A stretch of 8,396 nucleotides of DNA. Origin: Oscillospiraceae bacterium (lineage in GTDB: Bacteria; Bacillota; Clostridia; UMGS1810). The notes beneath the pieces were generated by a model. It worked only from the letters and a program-made list of their open reading frames with translations, searched no databases and was not told the origin of the DNA. The stretch covers positions 1 through 8,396 of the forward strand of contig JALEIO010000108.1 in the NCBI GenBank assembly GCA_022769845.1. Direction: 5' to 3'. Below are positions 1-6,714 of the stretch, piece by piece (the stretch's first letter is position 1; the number at the start of each line of letters is the position of its first letter). The translations under genes were made by a program, and so were the position numbers.

Positions 1-2012
1 TCAGGCTCAAGAACTATTTTTTCAGGTTTTGACGTTGTTTTACGCTCATCAAAAGCCGCTTCAACACCGTTTTTATATGCCTTTGCCAAAATTACGCCCG
101 ATTCAAAGGGAACCTTCCATTCACATTGAGTAAACACATCCGATTTTTTTCTTCCGAGCGATTTTCCGTTTAGAAAAAGCTCCGCTTCATCGCAGTTTGT
201 TACGGTCATAACGCGGACGATATCCCCTTTATTCCAATTCCAGTGCGGAAAAAGTCTAATCATCGGTTCATCTGTAAAGCAAGCCTTGTGAAAATAAAAT
301 GCCTCCTTGGCAAAACCGCATAAGTCCATTATTCCGAATTGAGATGAACAGGACGGCCACTTAAACGGCGTTGGCTCTCCGCGATAGTCAAATCCCGTCC
401 ACACAAACATCCCGGACATATATTCGTTATCCTTAAAGAATTTTCTGCCGTCACGCACATTAAGTCCCCACGCAACCGCCTCTTCGTCATATTCAGACAG
501 CTCCTGCTTTTTGTGCATATCCGTGCAGAAACAGCCGCGCGTTGTTGTGGCGCTGTTGTTTTCCGAGCCGAAAAGCGCAATATCAGGATACTGCATATGC
601 ATTTCCGGAATGTATTTAGTACAGTAATTTACACCCATAATATCCATCTCATGAGCTGCTCCGGTTTTGCGTATGCGGTCATTCACCGCGCCTGTAATCA
701 GCCTTGTATCATCAAGCTTCAAAACACGGCTTTTCATTCTTCTGAATATAGCGGCTCCCTCGTCGGTATTCTGGAGAGATTCTTCGTTAAATAAAGAATA
801 TAGTACAACAGACGGATGATTTCGGTCACGCCGCACCATATTTTCAAGGTCCGAGAGAACTTCAGGCGTACTTTCAAATCTTCTGTTTTCGTCCATTACA
901 AGCATACCGTATTTATCTGCGGCGTCAAGTATAGCCTTAGAAGGCGGATTATGTGCGCATCTGTATGCATTGCTGCCGAGCTCCTTAAGCCTTCTCATTC
1001 TGTAATACTGCATTGAATCGGGCACAGCAACACCTACTCCGGCATGATCCTGATGATTGCAGGTTCCGTTAAGAAAAATTCTTCTTCCGTTAAGACACAG
1101 CCTGTTTTCGTCATCAAGGCCGAATGTTCTGAATCCGAAATTAATCGTTTCAGTCTCAACAACACTGCCATTATACAACAATTTAACCGTAACGGCATAT
1201 AGTTTTGGATTATCAACATCCCACCGTATCGGATTTTTCACCTCAAGACTCATTGATGATACCTTCTTGCCGTCGCTTAAACAGCTTAACATTTCCGACG
1301 TTTTTTCGCATATAATGCTGCCGCCGTCGCATATTGCGATATATAATGCATATTTTTCGTCATCATATCCGGAATTTTCCGCGGTTATTTCAATAACGGC
1401 ATCCCAATCATTTTCCGAATTGTTTCGCAATACGGGCTTTATCCATATTCCGTTGTGTGCAATATGAAGAAGCGGCTTTACATATAAACGCACATTGCGG
1501 TAAATTCCGGCGCCTTCATACCACCAACCCTCTGTCGACATTCCGTCTATATGCACAGCTATTGTATTAATTCTTTCGCCGTAATATATTCTATCGGTCA
1601 AATCAATCTCAATTTCGTTATACGCGCTGAAAGAATGAGCCATAAGAGAGCCGTTGAAGTATATTTCCGAATGAACGCTTATGCCTTCAAACACAAGCTT
1701 TACCGAGCTTGCCGCCATACTCTCATCCATAACAAATGTCTTTCTGTACCACGCGTTTTTTCTTTCCTTGTAACCGTGGGATATAAGGTTATTCTCGCCA
1801 AATTCGGTTTCGGTGAGATAATCATGCGGCAAGTCAACTTTTTCCCAATCATTGTCGTCAAAAACAATGCCGGCGGCTCCTATTGCACCGCCCGCCTGTG
1901 CGTTAATATAAGATTCATGGTGATCGTTTGAAACGGTATATGACGGCTCGCCATAATAAAATTTCCACTCCTTATTCATATTAAAAATCTTGCATACATC
2001 ATAATTTTGCAC
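1..2012 (-). CDS. GH2 beta-galactosidase-type glycoside hydrolase with DUF4982-like C-terminal region (3' end beyond window)
   Basis: The open frame runs without a stop from 2012 off the left edge (about 670 residues seen). It should hydrolyse terminal beta-galactosides or related beta-glycosides in the cytoplasm; no signal peptide is visible. The N-terminal sugar-binding domain carries LPHDY and WWYEGAGIYRNV. An Ig-like domain follows, then the TIM barrel with CNHQDHAGVGV, HNPPS (about 354-358) and MDEN (373-376). The acid/base is E410 in LFNEE and the likely nucleophile is E484 in FGSENNS...TRG. Past the barrel, LFPHWNWNKGD and CDEAELFLNGKSLG match the DUF4982-type region of this clade. I chose GTG at 2012 because a G6 Shine-Dalgarno (2020-2025) sits 7 nt upstream; ATG at 1979 is in frame but has no good site. 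The NEES rather than GNE form fits a GH2 subgroup with FNEE motifs. The family is secure; galactose specificity is inferred. Confidence -1.
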   Translation of the reverse strand, partial: MQNYDVCKIFNMNKEWKFYYGEPSYTVSNDHHESYINAQAGGAIGAAGIVFDDNDWEKVDLPHDYLTETEFGENNLISHGYKERKNAWYRKTFVMDESMAASSVKLVFEGISVHSEIYFNGSLMAHSFSAYNEIEIDLTDRIYYGERINTIAVHIDGMSTEGWWYEGAGIYRNVRLYVKPLLHIAHNGIWIKPVLRNNSENDWDAVIEITAENSGYDDEKYALYIAICDGGSIICEKTSEMLSCLSDGKKVSSMSLEVKNPIRWDVDNPKLYAVTVKLLYNGSVVETETINFGFRTFGLDDENRLCLNGRRIFLNGTCNHQDHAGVGVAVPDSMQYYRMRRLKELGSNAYRCAHNPPSKAILDAADKYGMLVMDENRRFESTPEVLSDLENMVRRDRNHPSVVLYSLFNEESLQNTDEGAAIFRRMKSRVLKLDDTRLITGAVNDRIRKTGAAHEMDIMGVNYCTKYIPEMHMQYPDIALFGSENNSATTTRGCFCTDMHKKQELSEYDEEAVAWGLNVRDGRKFFKDNEYMSGMFVWTGFDYRGEPTPFKWPSCSSQFGIMDLCGFAKEAFYFHKACFTDEPMIRLFPHWNWNKGDIVRVMTVTNCDEAELFLNGKSLGRKKSDVFTQCEWKVPFESGVILAKAYKNGVEAAFDERKTTSKPEKIVLEP

Positions 2013-2019
2013 AACATAT

Positions 2020-2026
2020 CCCCCCT
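2020..2026 (-). promoter_or_regulatory. Shine-Dalgarno site deciding a GTG start for the GH2 gene
   Basis: The minus strand reads AGGGGGG, then 7 nt, then GTG at 2012. The first in-frame ATG (1979) lies over 40 nt from this site and has only AT-rich sequence before it. GTG is therefore the better start and adds 11 residues. Confidence -1.
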
Positions 2027-2047
2027 GCTGACGTTTTGTATTTATCC

Positions 2048-2103
2048 AGATTATATTATATCAAAATTCCGCACTTTATAAACAGCATTTTTTTTTGATT
2101 TTT
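2048..2103 (-). promoter_or_regulatory. Probable promoter of the GH2 gene (extended -10, upstream A-tracts)
   Basis: The minus strand has TGATATAAT at 2063-2055, an extended -10, with a second overlapping TATAAT at 2055-2050. The -35 position 17 nt upstream is poor (GTTTAT, 2083-2078), as often seen when an extended -10 or an activator compensates. Further upstream are a nine-A run (2096-2088) and another A-run (2103-2099), roughly -40 to -56, the usual UP-element place. The predicted start is near 2048, giving a leader of about 35 nt. The weak -35 fits activation by the neighbouring AraC-type protein, but that is inference. Confidence -1.
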
Positions 2104-2106
2104 AGT

Positions 2107-2140
2107 AAATTTTATAATTTTTAAAAATCGAAATTTTATA
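2107..2140. repeat. AAATTTTATA direct repeat upstream of the GH2 promoter
   Basis: The 10-mer AAATTTTATA occurs at 2107-2116 and 2131-2140, 24 nt apart centre to centre (about two helical turns). Relative to the predicted GH2 start it spans about -60 to -93, a normal activator position. The local DNA is very AT-rich, so a chance match is quite possible. Confidence -1.
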
Positions 2141-2152
2141 TAACATTAGGAC

Positions 2153-2187
2153 AAAAAAATATCCCAAAGCCTTGATAGCTCTGGGAT
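2153..2187 (-). terminator. Rho-independent terminator downstream of the AraC-family gene
   Basis: Arms at 2161-2170 and 2178-2187 form a 10-position stem with one A/C mismatch and a 7-nt loop. Read on the minus strand the stem is followed by ATTTTTTT (2160-2153), a proper U-tract. It lies 82 nt after the regulator's stop and before the GH2 promoter, so it should separate the two transcripts. A shorter T4 run follows the stem on the plus strand, so weak activity that way is possible. Confidence -1.
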
Positions 2188-2269
2188 TTTCGCCTCAAAT
2201 GCGAGGGATTTCATTGGCGGAGAAGGAGCACTGCCACTCCTATGCACAATACCCTTCAAGTCGAGACTA

Positions 2270-3082
2270 TTACACAGTATTTGTGTTTTTTCTATAACTG
2301 CTCGGCGACATTTTATATCGTGCGTAAAACTGACCCGCAAAATACCCCGCATCGCAAAATCCGAGTTTTTCTGATATTTCCGCTACGGAATAAGCAGTAT
2401 TTTTCAGCAAAGAAGCTGCTATTTCAAATCGGCGGCGCAGCATATATTCATATGGCGCTATGCCGAATTCATTTTTAAATGCGCGTATTATATGGTTTTT
2501 TGAATAAGACAGTTTCGATGCGATACAGTCAAGATTTTGGGAATATTCAGTCATATCGTCAATGTATTCTTTTACATCATATGCAATTTGTCCGCGCATA
2601 CAAGACGTTCTGTCACAAAATTCGCAAAGCCGTTGCACAAGACGCATAAATACCACCGCAGTCTGTTCGCAAACCGCCTTTGCACCAATGTTCGACCGCG
2701 AAATATCATATATTTCATAAAAAAACTTTTTAAGTTCCGGTGCGTGAAAAAACACCTCATTTTCGAGATTGTAACACTCGATAATATTTGCAGCAAGTTT
2801 TCCCGAAAAATTCATCCATATTTTTGTCCACGGAGTATCGGAGTCCGAATAATACAAATGATTTTCACCCCGCTTTAGGAAATAAATATCTCCCTCTCGC
2901 GGATGATAAATTTTGCCGTTGTCAATCACCGTTCCTGTGCCTGAAATTATATATTCTATAACGTACAGTTTTGAGTTTTTTCGCTCAATTCTGTAACTGC
3001 CGTCACAATACGAAATTCCGCACATCGTCATTCGAAACGGCAATTCTTTATTTTCAGCAAATGAAACAATATCCTCTTTCAT
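2270..3082 (-). CDS. AraC/XylS-family transcriptional regulator with N-terminal cupin-like sensor domain
   Basis: This 270-residue protein is of usual AraC-family length. Residues about 38-95 form the sugar-sensing cupin-like domain (VIEYIISGTGTV, PREGDIYFLKRGE). The C-terminal 100 residues hold two helix-turn-helix units: about 183-207 (NLDCIASKLSYSKNHIIRAF) and 232-260 (SVAEISEKLGFCDAGYFAGQ), the second followed by the family signature FYARYKMSPSSYRK. I chose ATG at 3082 because GAGGA lies 8 nt upstream. An in-frame ATG at 3157 has no ribosome site and would lie inside the promoter's -35 box. Position suggests it controls both the divergent GtaA-like gene and the GH2 gene downstream, probably as an activator responding to a sugar. 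The inducer cannot be read from sequence. Confidence -1.
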   Translation of the reverse strand: MKEDIVSFAENKELPFRMTMCGISYCDGSYRIERKNSKLYVIEYIISGTGTVIDNGKIYHPREGDIYFLKRGENHLYYSDSDTPWTKIWMNFSGKLAANIIECYNLENEVFFHAPELKKFFYEIYDISRSNIGAKAVCEQTAVVFMRLVQRLCEFCDRTSCMRGQIAYDVKEYIDDMTEYSQNLDCIASKLSYSKNHIIRAFKNEFGIAPYEYMLRRRFEIAASLLKNTAYSVAEISEKLGFCDAGYFAGQFYARYKMSPSSYRKNTNTV

Positions 3083-3117
3083 ATCAATATTCCTCACATT
3101 TTTGCTTAATTTATTCC

Positions 3118-3146
3118 TTGTTGAATCAATTATACAATGATATACT
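3118..3146 (+). promoter_or_regulatory. Promoter of the GtaA-like gene, overlapping the regulator promoter
   Basis: The plus strand has TTGTTG (3118-3123), a 17-nt spacer, then TATACT (3141-3146) preceded by TG at 3138-3139, so an extended -10. The predicted start near 3153 leaves a leader of about 27 nt. It shares 3129-3146 with the regulator's promoter on the other strand. Confidence -1.
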
Positions 3147-3157
3147 TTAAATGTCAA
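3129..3157 (-). promoter_or_regulatory. Consensus sigma-A promoter of the AraC-family gene
   Basis: The minus strand reads TTGACA (3157-3152), exactly 17 nt, then TATAAT (3134-3129). Both hexamers and the spacer length match consensus. Transcription should begin near 3122, about 40 nt before the ATG at 3082. Confidence -1.
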
Positions 3158-3166
3158 AAAAATTTT

Positions 3167-3172
3167 TAAGGA
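3167..3172 (+). promoter_or_regulatory. Shine-Dalgarno site of the GtaA-like gene
   Basis: AAGGAG ends 7 nt before the ATG at 3180, which fixes that start with little doubt. Confidence -1.
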
Positions 3173-3179
3173 GTTTATT

Positions 3180-5168
3180 ATGAATTATTCAACACAAAAA
3201 TTTCCGGCATATCCGCTTATTACTTGTGATCCGTATTTCAGCGTATGGTCAATGTGCGATACATTAAACGGCGATTTTACGCGTCACTGGACCGGCACTC
3301 AACATTCAATGACGGGAATAATCACAATCGACGGTGTTCCAAAAGTGTTTATGGGCAGAATGTGTCACAATCCAAATCAAAATGTTTTCGGGCCTGAAAA
3401 AATTGCCCAAAAAAGTGTACGCGTAACTCCACTCAAAACCATATACAACTTTGCGGACGAAAAAATAGAACTTGAGGTGTGTTTCTTCACTCCGCTTATA
3501 TTGAATAATTTAAAACTTTTGAGCCGTCCCGTTTCATATGTTTCCTACTCGGTTAAATCACTTGACGGATTGGACCATAAATGTTCATTTTACTTTGATG
3601 TTTCAGCACTTTTGGCGGTAAATGAACCTGACGAAACGGTTTACTTCGGACAAAGCGATATTTCTGCTTACATAACAAATTGCAGTAATACAATGTTAGA
3701 AACCAGTGGTGACAACTTACGCATAAGTTGGGGACACTTACATCTTGCAGCCAGAAACGGCAAAATCGGCACAGCTGACGATGTTCTAAAAACACGCTTC
3801 TACCGAGGCAACAAAACAGAAATTTCATCTTTGTTCCGCAAAAGAGTAAAGGCAGGCAAAAGTGAAAATGCGGTATATCCCGTTTTGTATTATCTTAACG
3901 AATTTAAAGTGGGCAAAAACATCATAAACGACTTCTTGTGTATTGGGTATGACGATGTTCATTCTCTCGAATATTTCGGCAAAAAGATTGACGCATATTA
4001 CAAAAAAGACGGAGAAAGTTTTTTTGATGCTTTGAGCGACGCACTGAAAAATTACGAAAATATCGCCCAAAAGGCAACGCAATTTGACAAAAATCTCATA
4101 AATGACGCGCAAAAAATTTCAGACAGCTATGCTGAAATTATATCCATTGCGTACCGTCAAACGATTGCCGCGCACAAACTTGCTTATGACGGCGAAAAGG
4201 CGCTTTTTGTGTCAAAAGAATGTTTTTCAAACGGGTGCGCCGCAACAGTTGACGTAACCTATCCGTCAATACCGCTTTTTCTCATATACGAACCGAAACT
4301 TGTTGAATATATGCTTGAACCGATATTCGATTTTGCCGCAAGCGAAAAATGGAGATTTGACTTTGCGCCGCATGATGTTGGACAATATCCGCTGCTTAAC
4401 GGTCAGGTCTACGGGCTGGCGGCGGGTGAACTTATGTATGATTATCAAATGCCGATTGAAGAATGCGGAAATATGATTTTGTGCGTTGCGGCGATATGCA
4501 AAAAGACAAAAAGTGCAGATTACGCAATGAAACATTTCGATATTTTACAAAAATGGGCAGATTATCTTGTGAAATTTGGATTTGACCCCGAAAATCAGTT
4601 ATGCACCGACGATTTTGCAGGTCACCTCGCACATAACTGCAATCTTTCGATTAAGGCAATTTTGGGTATTGCCGCATGGGGTATGCTTCTTGATATGATG
4701 GACAACACACTTGATGGCGAAAGATACATTTCTCTTGCGAAAAACCTCGCATCGCAGTGGAAAGAAAAAGCATATGACGGCGATCATTATAAACTGTCAT
4801 TTGATAAAAGCAACAGTTGGAGTATTAAATATAATCTTGTTTGGGATAAACTTTTCGATTTAAATATTTTCGATTCCGATATTTTTGACGACGAAATAAA
4901 ATATTATAAAACTAAAATCAACAAGTACGGTGTGCCACTGGATAGCCGCAGTGATTATACAAAAAGCGACTGGCAAATGTGGTCGACAATTCTTTCGGAT
5001 GATAAAGAATACACAGATAAAATTATATCGTCAATGCTTAATATGCTCAAGGACACAAACGACCATGTCCCGTTTACAGATTGGTATTATTCAAGCACCG
5101 CTGTTATGCGCGGATTTCAAAATCGCACAGTTCAGGGCGGTTTGTTTATAAAGCTATTAAAGTTTTAA
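3180..5168 (+). CDS. Glutaminase A (GtaA)-superfamily protein, DUF4964-DUF5127-DUF4965-DUF1793 type; probably a sugar-active enzyme
   Basis: This 662-residue protein belongs to the family named after the secreted fungal glutaminase GtaA. Members are common in bacterial carbohydrate loci, where their substrate is mostly unknown. The order seen is: N-terminal PLITCDPYFSVWS (12-24) and TRHWTG (DUF4964-like); a beta-rich region to about 310 (DUF5127-like); a helical DUF4965-like part with FAPHDVGQYP (395-404), PIEECGNM (around 425-432) and DDFAGHLAHN (477-486); and a DUF1793-like end with SWSIKYNLVWDKLF (546-559), PLDSRSDYTKSDW (587 onward), FTDWY (632-636) and GGLFIKLLKF. The acidic and histidine residues in these helical-domain motifs are candidates for catalysis, by analogy with (alpha/alpha)6 glycoside hydrolases; this is not proven. 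There is no signal peptide, unlike many fungal and Bacteroidetes relatives, so it should be cytoplasmic. Neighbouring GH2 and AraC genes favour a glycoside substrate over free glutamine. Family confidence is high; function is uncertain. Confidence -1.
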   Translation: MNYSTQKFPAYPLITCDPYFSVWSMCDTLNGDFTRHWTGTQHSMTGIITIDGVPKVFMGRMCHNPNQNVFGPEKIAQKSVRVTPLKTIYNFADEKIELEVCFFTPLILNNLKLLSRPVSYVSYSVKSLDGLDHKCSFYFDVSALLAVNEPDETVYFGQSDISAYITNCSNTMLETSGDNLRISWGHLHLAARNGKIGTADDVLKTRFYRGNKTEISSLFRKRVKAGKSENAVYPVLYYLNEFKVGKNIINDFLCIGYDDVHSLEYFGKKIDAYYKKDGESFFDALSDALKNYENIAQKATQFDKNLINDAQKISDSYAEIISIAYRQTIAAHKLAYDGEKALFVSKECFSNGCAATVDVTYPSIPLFLIYEPKLVEYMLEPIFDFAASEKWRFDFAPHDVGQYPLLNGQVYGLAAGELMYDYQMPIEECGNMILCVAAICKKTKSADYAMKHFDILQKWADYLVKFGFDPENQLCTDDFAGHLAHNCNLSIKAILGIAAWGMLLDMMDNTLDGERYISLAKNLASQWKEKAYDGDHYKLSFDKSNSWSIKYNLVWDKLFDLNIFDSDIFDDEIKYYKTKINKYGVPLDSRSDYTKSDWQMWSTILSDDKEYTDKIISSMLNMLKDTNDHVPFTDWYYSSTAVMRGFQNRTVQGGLFIKLLKF

Positions 5169-5195
5169 AACATCAAAATTACCGTTGCAGCTTTA

Positions 5196-5564
5196 TTATA
5201 TAGGTGGGGGGTGCGGACATATTCTTGGACTCCGAGAGGAGTAAAAAAATATGTACACACCCCCTCTCATTATATAAGAAAAATCACCACCTCGTATAAA
5301 TTTTGCGTACAAAAAAACGACCGGATAACCGATTGTTAAAATGCAAGGACAACTGAAAAGAGGGTCTGTCCGGAGGCTGTCATCAATGATAAACGGAACA
5401 ATATTATTTTTTAAGCACTCCGTAAACATTATCATTCTGCCGACTCTGCCGTTTCCATCGCTAAAAGTCTGAAGCCTACATTGAAATCGCAACATAAAAA
5501 GAAAATGAGGGGCGTCCTCGAACATACCCTCATTATACCATAATCTATTGAAATAATCAATCAT
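5196..5564 (-). pseudogene. Fic-domain protein remnant (catalytic motif degenerate, both ends missing)
   Basis: The 122-codon open frame has clear Fic similarity only in its first ~66 codons (5564-5367). Residues 31-43 read LQTFSDGNGRVGR against the Fic consensus HPFxDGNGRxxR, followed by CLKNNIVPFIIDDSL, as in Fic proteins of Firmicutes. The catalytic histidine is replaced by Gln and the following proline by Thr. The N-terminal Fic helices are absent, and after DDSL the sequence loses all resemblance and runs into the inverted repeat. Intact Fic enzymes transfer AMP or other nucleotides to target proteins; this piece cannot. It looks like a fragment left by deletion or insertion and then point decay. 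The remaining 170 nt of the frame are probably not coding. Confidence -1.
5207..5264. repeat. Imperfect 27-bp inverted repeat with GAGA loop
   Basis: Arms at 5207-5233 and 5238-5264 match at 22 of 27 positions around a 4-nt GAGA loop. TATATA on each flank (5197-5202 and 5271-5276) extends the symmetry with a bulge. In minus-strand RNA two of the five mismatches become G-U pairs. No U-tract follows on either strand, so it is not a standard intrinsic terminator. It may be a small palindromic repeat element or the remains of a short inverted-repeat (MITE-like) insertion. Confidence -1.
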
Positions 5565-5790
5565 TTAAATATAATTTGTATCTCATCATCAGTAATCGTC
5601 TTAAAAAAATGTAAATGACTTTATAAAATTCGAATTTATTTACGCGAATACACCCTAAATTTATATTATCAAATCTTGCCTTTATGTTATATGCGACGGA
5701 TATGTCAGCACGGTTAAGATTAGTGACAAAAATGAAAACAAGTATTACACCTGTTGAATTTCGCAGCAATAATACAAATAACCGCAAATT
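5557..5790 (-). other. Unidentified open stretch, possible gene remnant
   Basis: One minus-strand frame is open for about 78 codons in AT-rich DNA, ending at a TGA (5559-5557) that overlaps the first ATG of the Fic fragment. It includes FVTNLNRADISVAYNIKARF and ends MMRYKLYLND. There is no convincing start: ATGs occur only near the end, and the only upstream one (5826) lies inside the terminator hairpin. I do not recognise the protein. It may be part of a decayed gene once next to the Fic gene, or chance. Confidence -1.
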
Positions 5791-5835
5791 ATAAAAACGG
5801 CAGTATGGATGCTTTTTATCATCCATACTGCCGTT
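5791..5835 (-). terminator. Strong rho-independent terminator of the SDR-MDR-EamA operon
   Basis: Arms at 5796-5811 and 5820-5835 are perfectly complementary over 16 bp with an 8-nt loop. On the minus strand the stem runs into TTTTTAT (5797-5791). It begins 3 nt after the transporter's TAA. An A-rich rather than T-rich sequence precedes it, and only mixed sequence follows on the plus strand, so it acts mainly leftward. Confidence -1.
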
Positions 5836-5838
5836 GTC

Positions 5839-6714
5839 TTATGTGTTTGATATATATATTCCTCCGCCGATAAGCAGAAAAGCCAATAAATATTGTATGC
5901 TGAAAATGTTTTCACCAAGCAGCAATGCAGCCAAAATGCTTGCGAAAACCGGCTCGGCAAATTTAATTATAAAAAGCTTGGACAGCGAATTGTATTTAAC
6001 AATTACAAACCAAATGCAATATCCTAATACGGACGCTGCGCATATGTACACAAATATGAGAACAGATATATTAAATTCCAAAGATATTCGACCTTCCATA
6101 ATTACTCCGATTACCAAAAGCACAATTCCTCCGAATAACTGTGAAATACCTGTGGCAGTTACAGGGTCTACGCTATTAAAAAGCTTTTTACTTATTACAT
6201 TTGAAAATACGGTGCAAAAAGATGCAAGTAAAATCAAAGAGTCTCCCAAATGCCATGTAAACCCATTAGATGACATATTAATTGCCGCTATTCCACTAAA
6301 CCCAAGTAATACGCCGGCAAGCTTCTTTACCGTGAGCTTATCGTCTTTAAAAAACAACCACGAGAAGCAAACATAAAAGCATACCCCGACTTGCTTTATA
6401 ATGGCGGTTTTAGAGCTGTCAGTAAGATTCAGCCCCATATATGTAAACGAATAATGCAGAATTATTGCAAACAATCCCGAGAGTGCTATTAAGTGAATTT
6501 TGTGTTTTTCAGCCTTAAAGCTAACTCTGTTTTTTATAAGACTATAAAGTAAAATTATTAAGCTGCATATTGTAAATCTTATTCCTGCAAAAAACAATAT
6601 ATCCCCTGTAGATGTAATGTTATATGCTTTATATCCAATTTTTATCATCGGAAAAAGTGAGCCCCATAAAAACATTACCAAAAGTGCAGAAAATATTGTT
6701 TTCCTTTTACTCAT
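5839..6714 (-). CDS. EamA/DMT-family inner-membrane transporter, 10 TM helices
   Basis: This 291-residue protein has ten hydrophobic segments in two EamA repeats (about 7-145 and 156-289). WGSLFP in the first helix and FAEPVFASILAALLLGE near the ninth are typical of the drug/metabolite transporter superfamily. Such proteins exchange or export metabolites, amino acids or sugars; the substrate cannot be told from sequence. I chose ATG at 6714 because GGAGG lies 6 nt upstream and the protein then begins MSKRKTIFSALLV, with positive residues before the first helix. An in-frame ATG at 6774 would add 20 polar residues lying wholly inside the upstream enzyme gene. The start overlaps the end of that gene by 8 nt, which suggests translational coupling. 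It is the last gene of the operon. Confidence -1.
   Translation of the reverse strand: MSKRKTIFSALLVMFLWGSLFPMIKIGYKAYNITSTGDILFFAGIRFTICSLIILLYSLIKNRVSFKAEKHKIHLIALSGLFAIILHYSFTYMGLNLTDSSKTAIIKQVGVCFYVCFSWLFFKDDKLTVKKLAGVLLGFSGIAAINMSSNGFTWHLGDSLILLASFCTVFSNVISKKLFNSVDPVTATGISQLFGGIVLLVIGVIMEGRISLEFNISVLIFVYICAASVLGYCIWFVIVKYNSLSKLFIIKFAEPVFASILAALLLGENIFSIQYLLAFLLIGGGIYISNT

Larger units (their letters stand above)
2013..2269. other. Spacer between AraC-family gene and GH2 gene
   Basis: No gene is seen here. Going leftward from the regulator stop it holds a short GC-richer block with small hairpins (GGAG/CTCC at 2225-2240, CCTC/GAGG at 2193-2206), the terminator, a very AT-rich block with the 10-mer repeat, and the GH2 promoter and Shine-Dalgarno site. 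The block at 2190-2245 differs in composition from the AT-rich DNA beside it. Confidence -1.
5169..5838. other. Convergent spacer without an intact gene
   Basis: This lies between the convergent ends of the GtaA-like gene and the transporter. It contains a long inverted repeat (5207-5264), a decayed Fic fragment (about 5367-5564), an unidentified minus-strand open stretch (5557-5790) and the terminator hairpin of the right-hand operon. ATAAAGCT (5148-5155) and AGCTTTAT (5189-5196) are complementary across the stop of the GtaA-like gene, but the 33-nt loop and lack of a U-tract make a terminator there doubtful. Confidence -1.

Noticed and set aside
1057..1467. Plus-strand open frame of 136 codons (and another at 1551-1931) inside the GH2 gene
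   Set aside because: These lie antisense to a continuous GH2 reading frame with all family motifs, have no ribosome site and resemble no known protein.
2146..2352. Minus-strand 68-codon frame running through the regulator's 3' end and the terminator
   Set aside because: It overlaps the second helix-turn-helix coding region in another frame and passes through a terminator stem; no start signal was found.
2537..2878. Plus-strand open frame of 113 codons opposite the AraC-family gene
   Set aside because: It is a mirror of the regulator's coding sequence, with no ribosome site and no recognisable domain.
3083..3157. Earlier in-frame ATG (3157) for the AraC-family regulator
   Set aside because: It has no Shine-Dalgarno and would place the start upstream of the consensus promoter's own -10 box; ATG 3082 has GAGGA at good spacing.
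5148..5196. ATAAAGCT/AGCTTTAT inverted repeat as terminator of the GtaA-like gene
   Set aside because: The 8-bp stem is AT-rich, the loop is 33 nt and no T-run follows, so it is unlikely to terminate.
5834..6376. Plus-strand open frame of 180 codons opposite the EamA transporter
   Set aside because: It is antisense to a clear membrane protein; it begins inside the terminator hairpin and shows no family motif.
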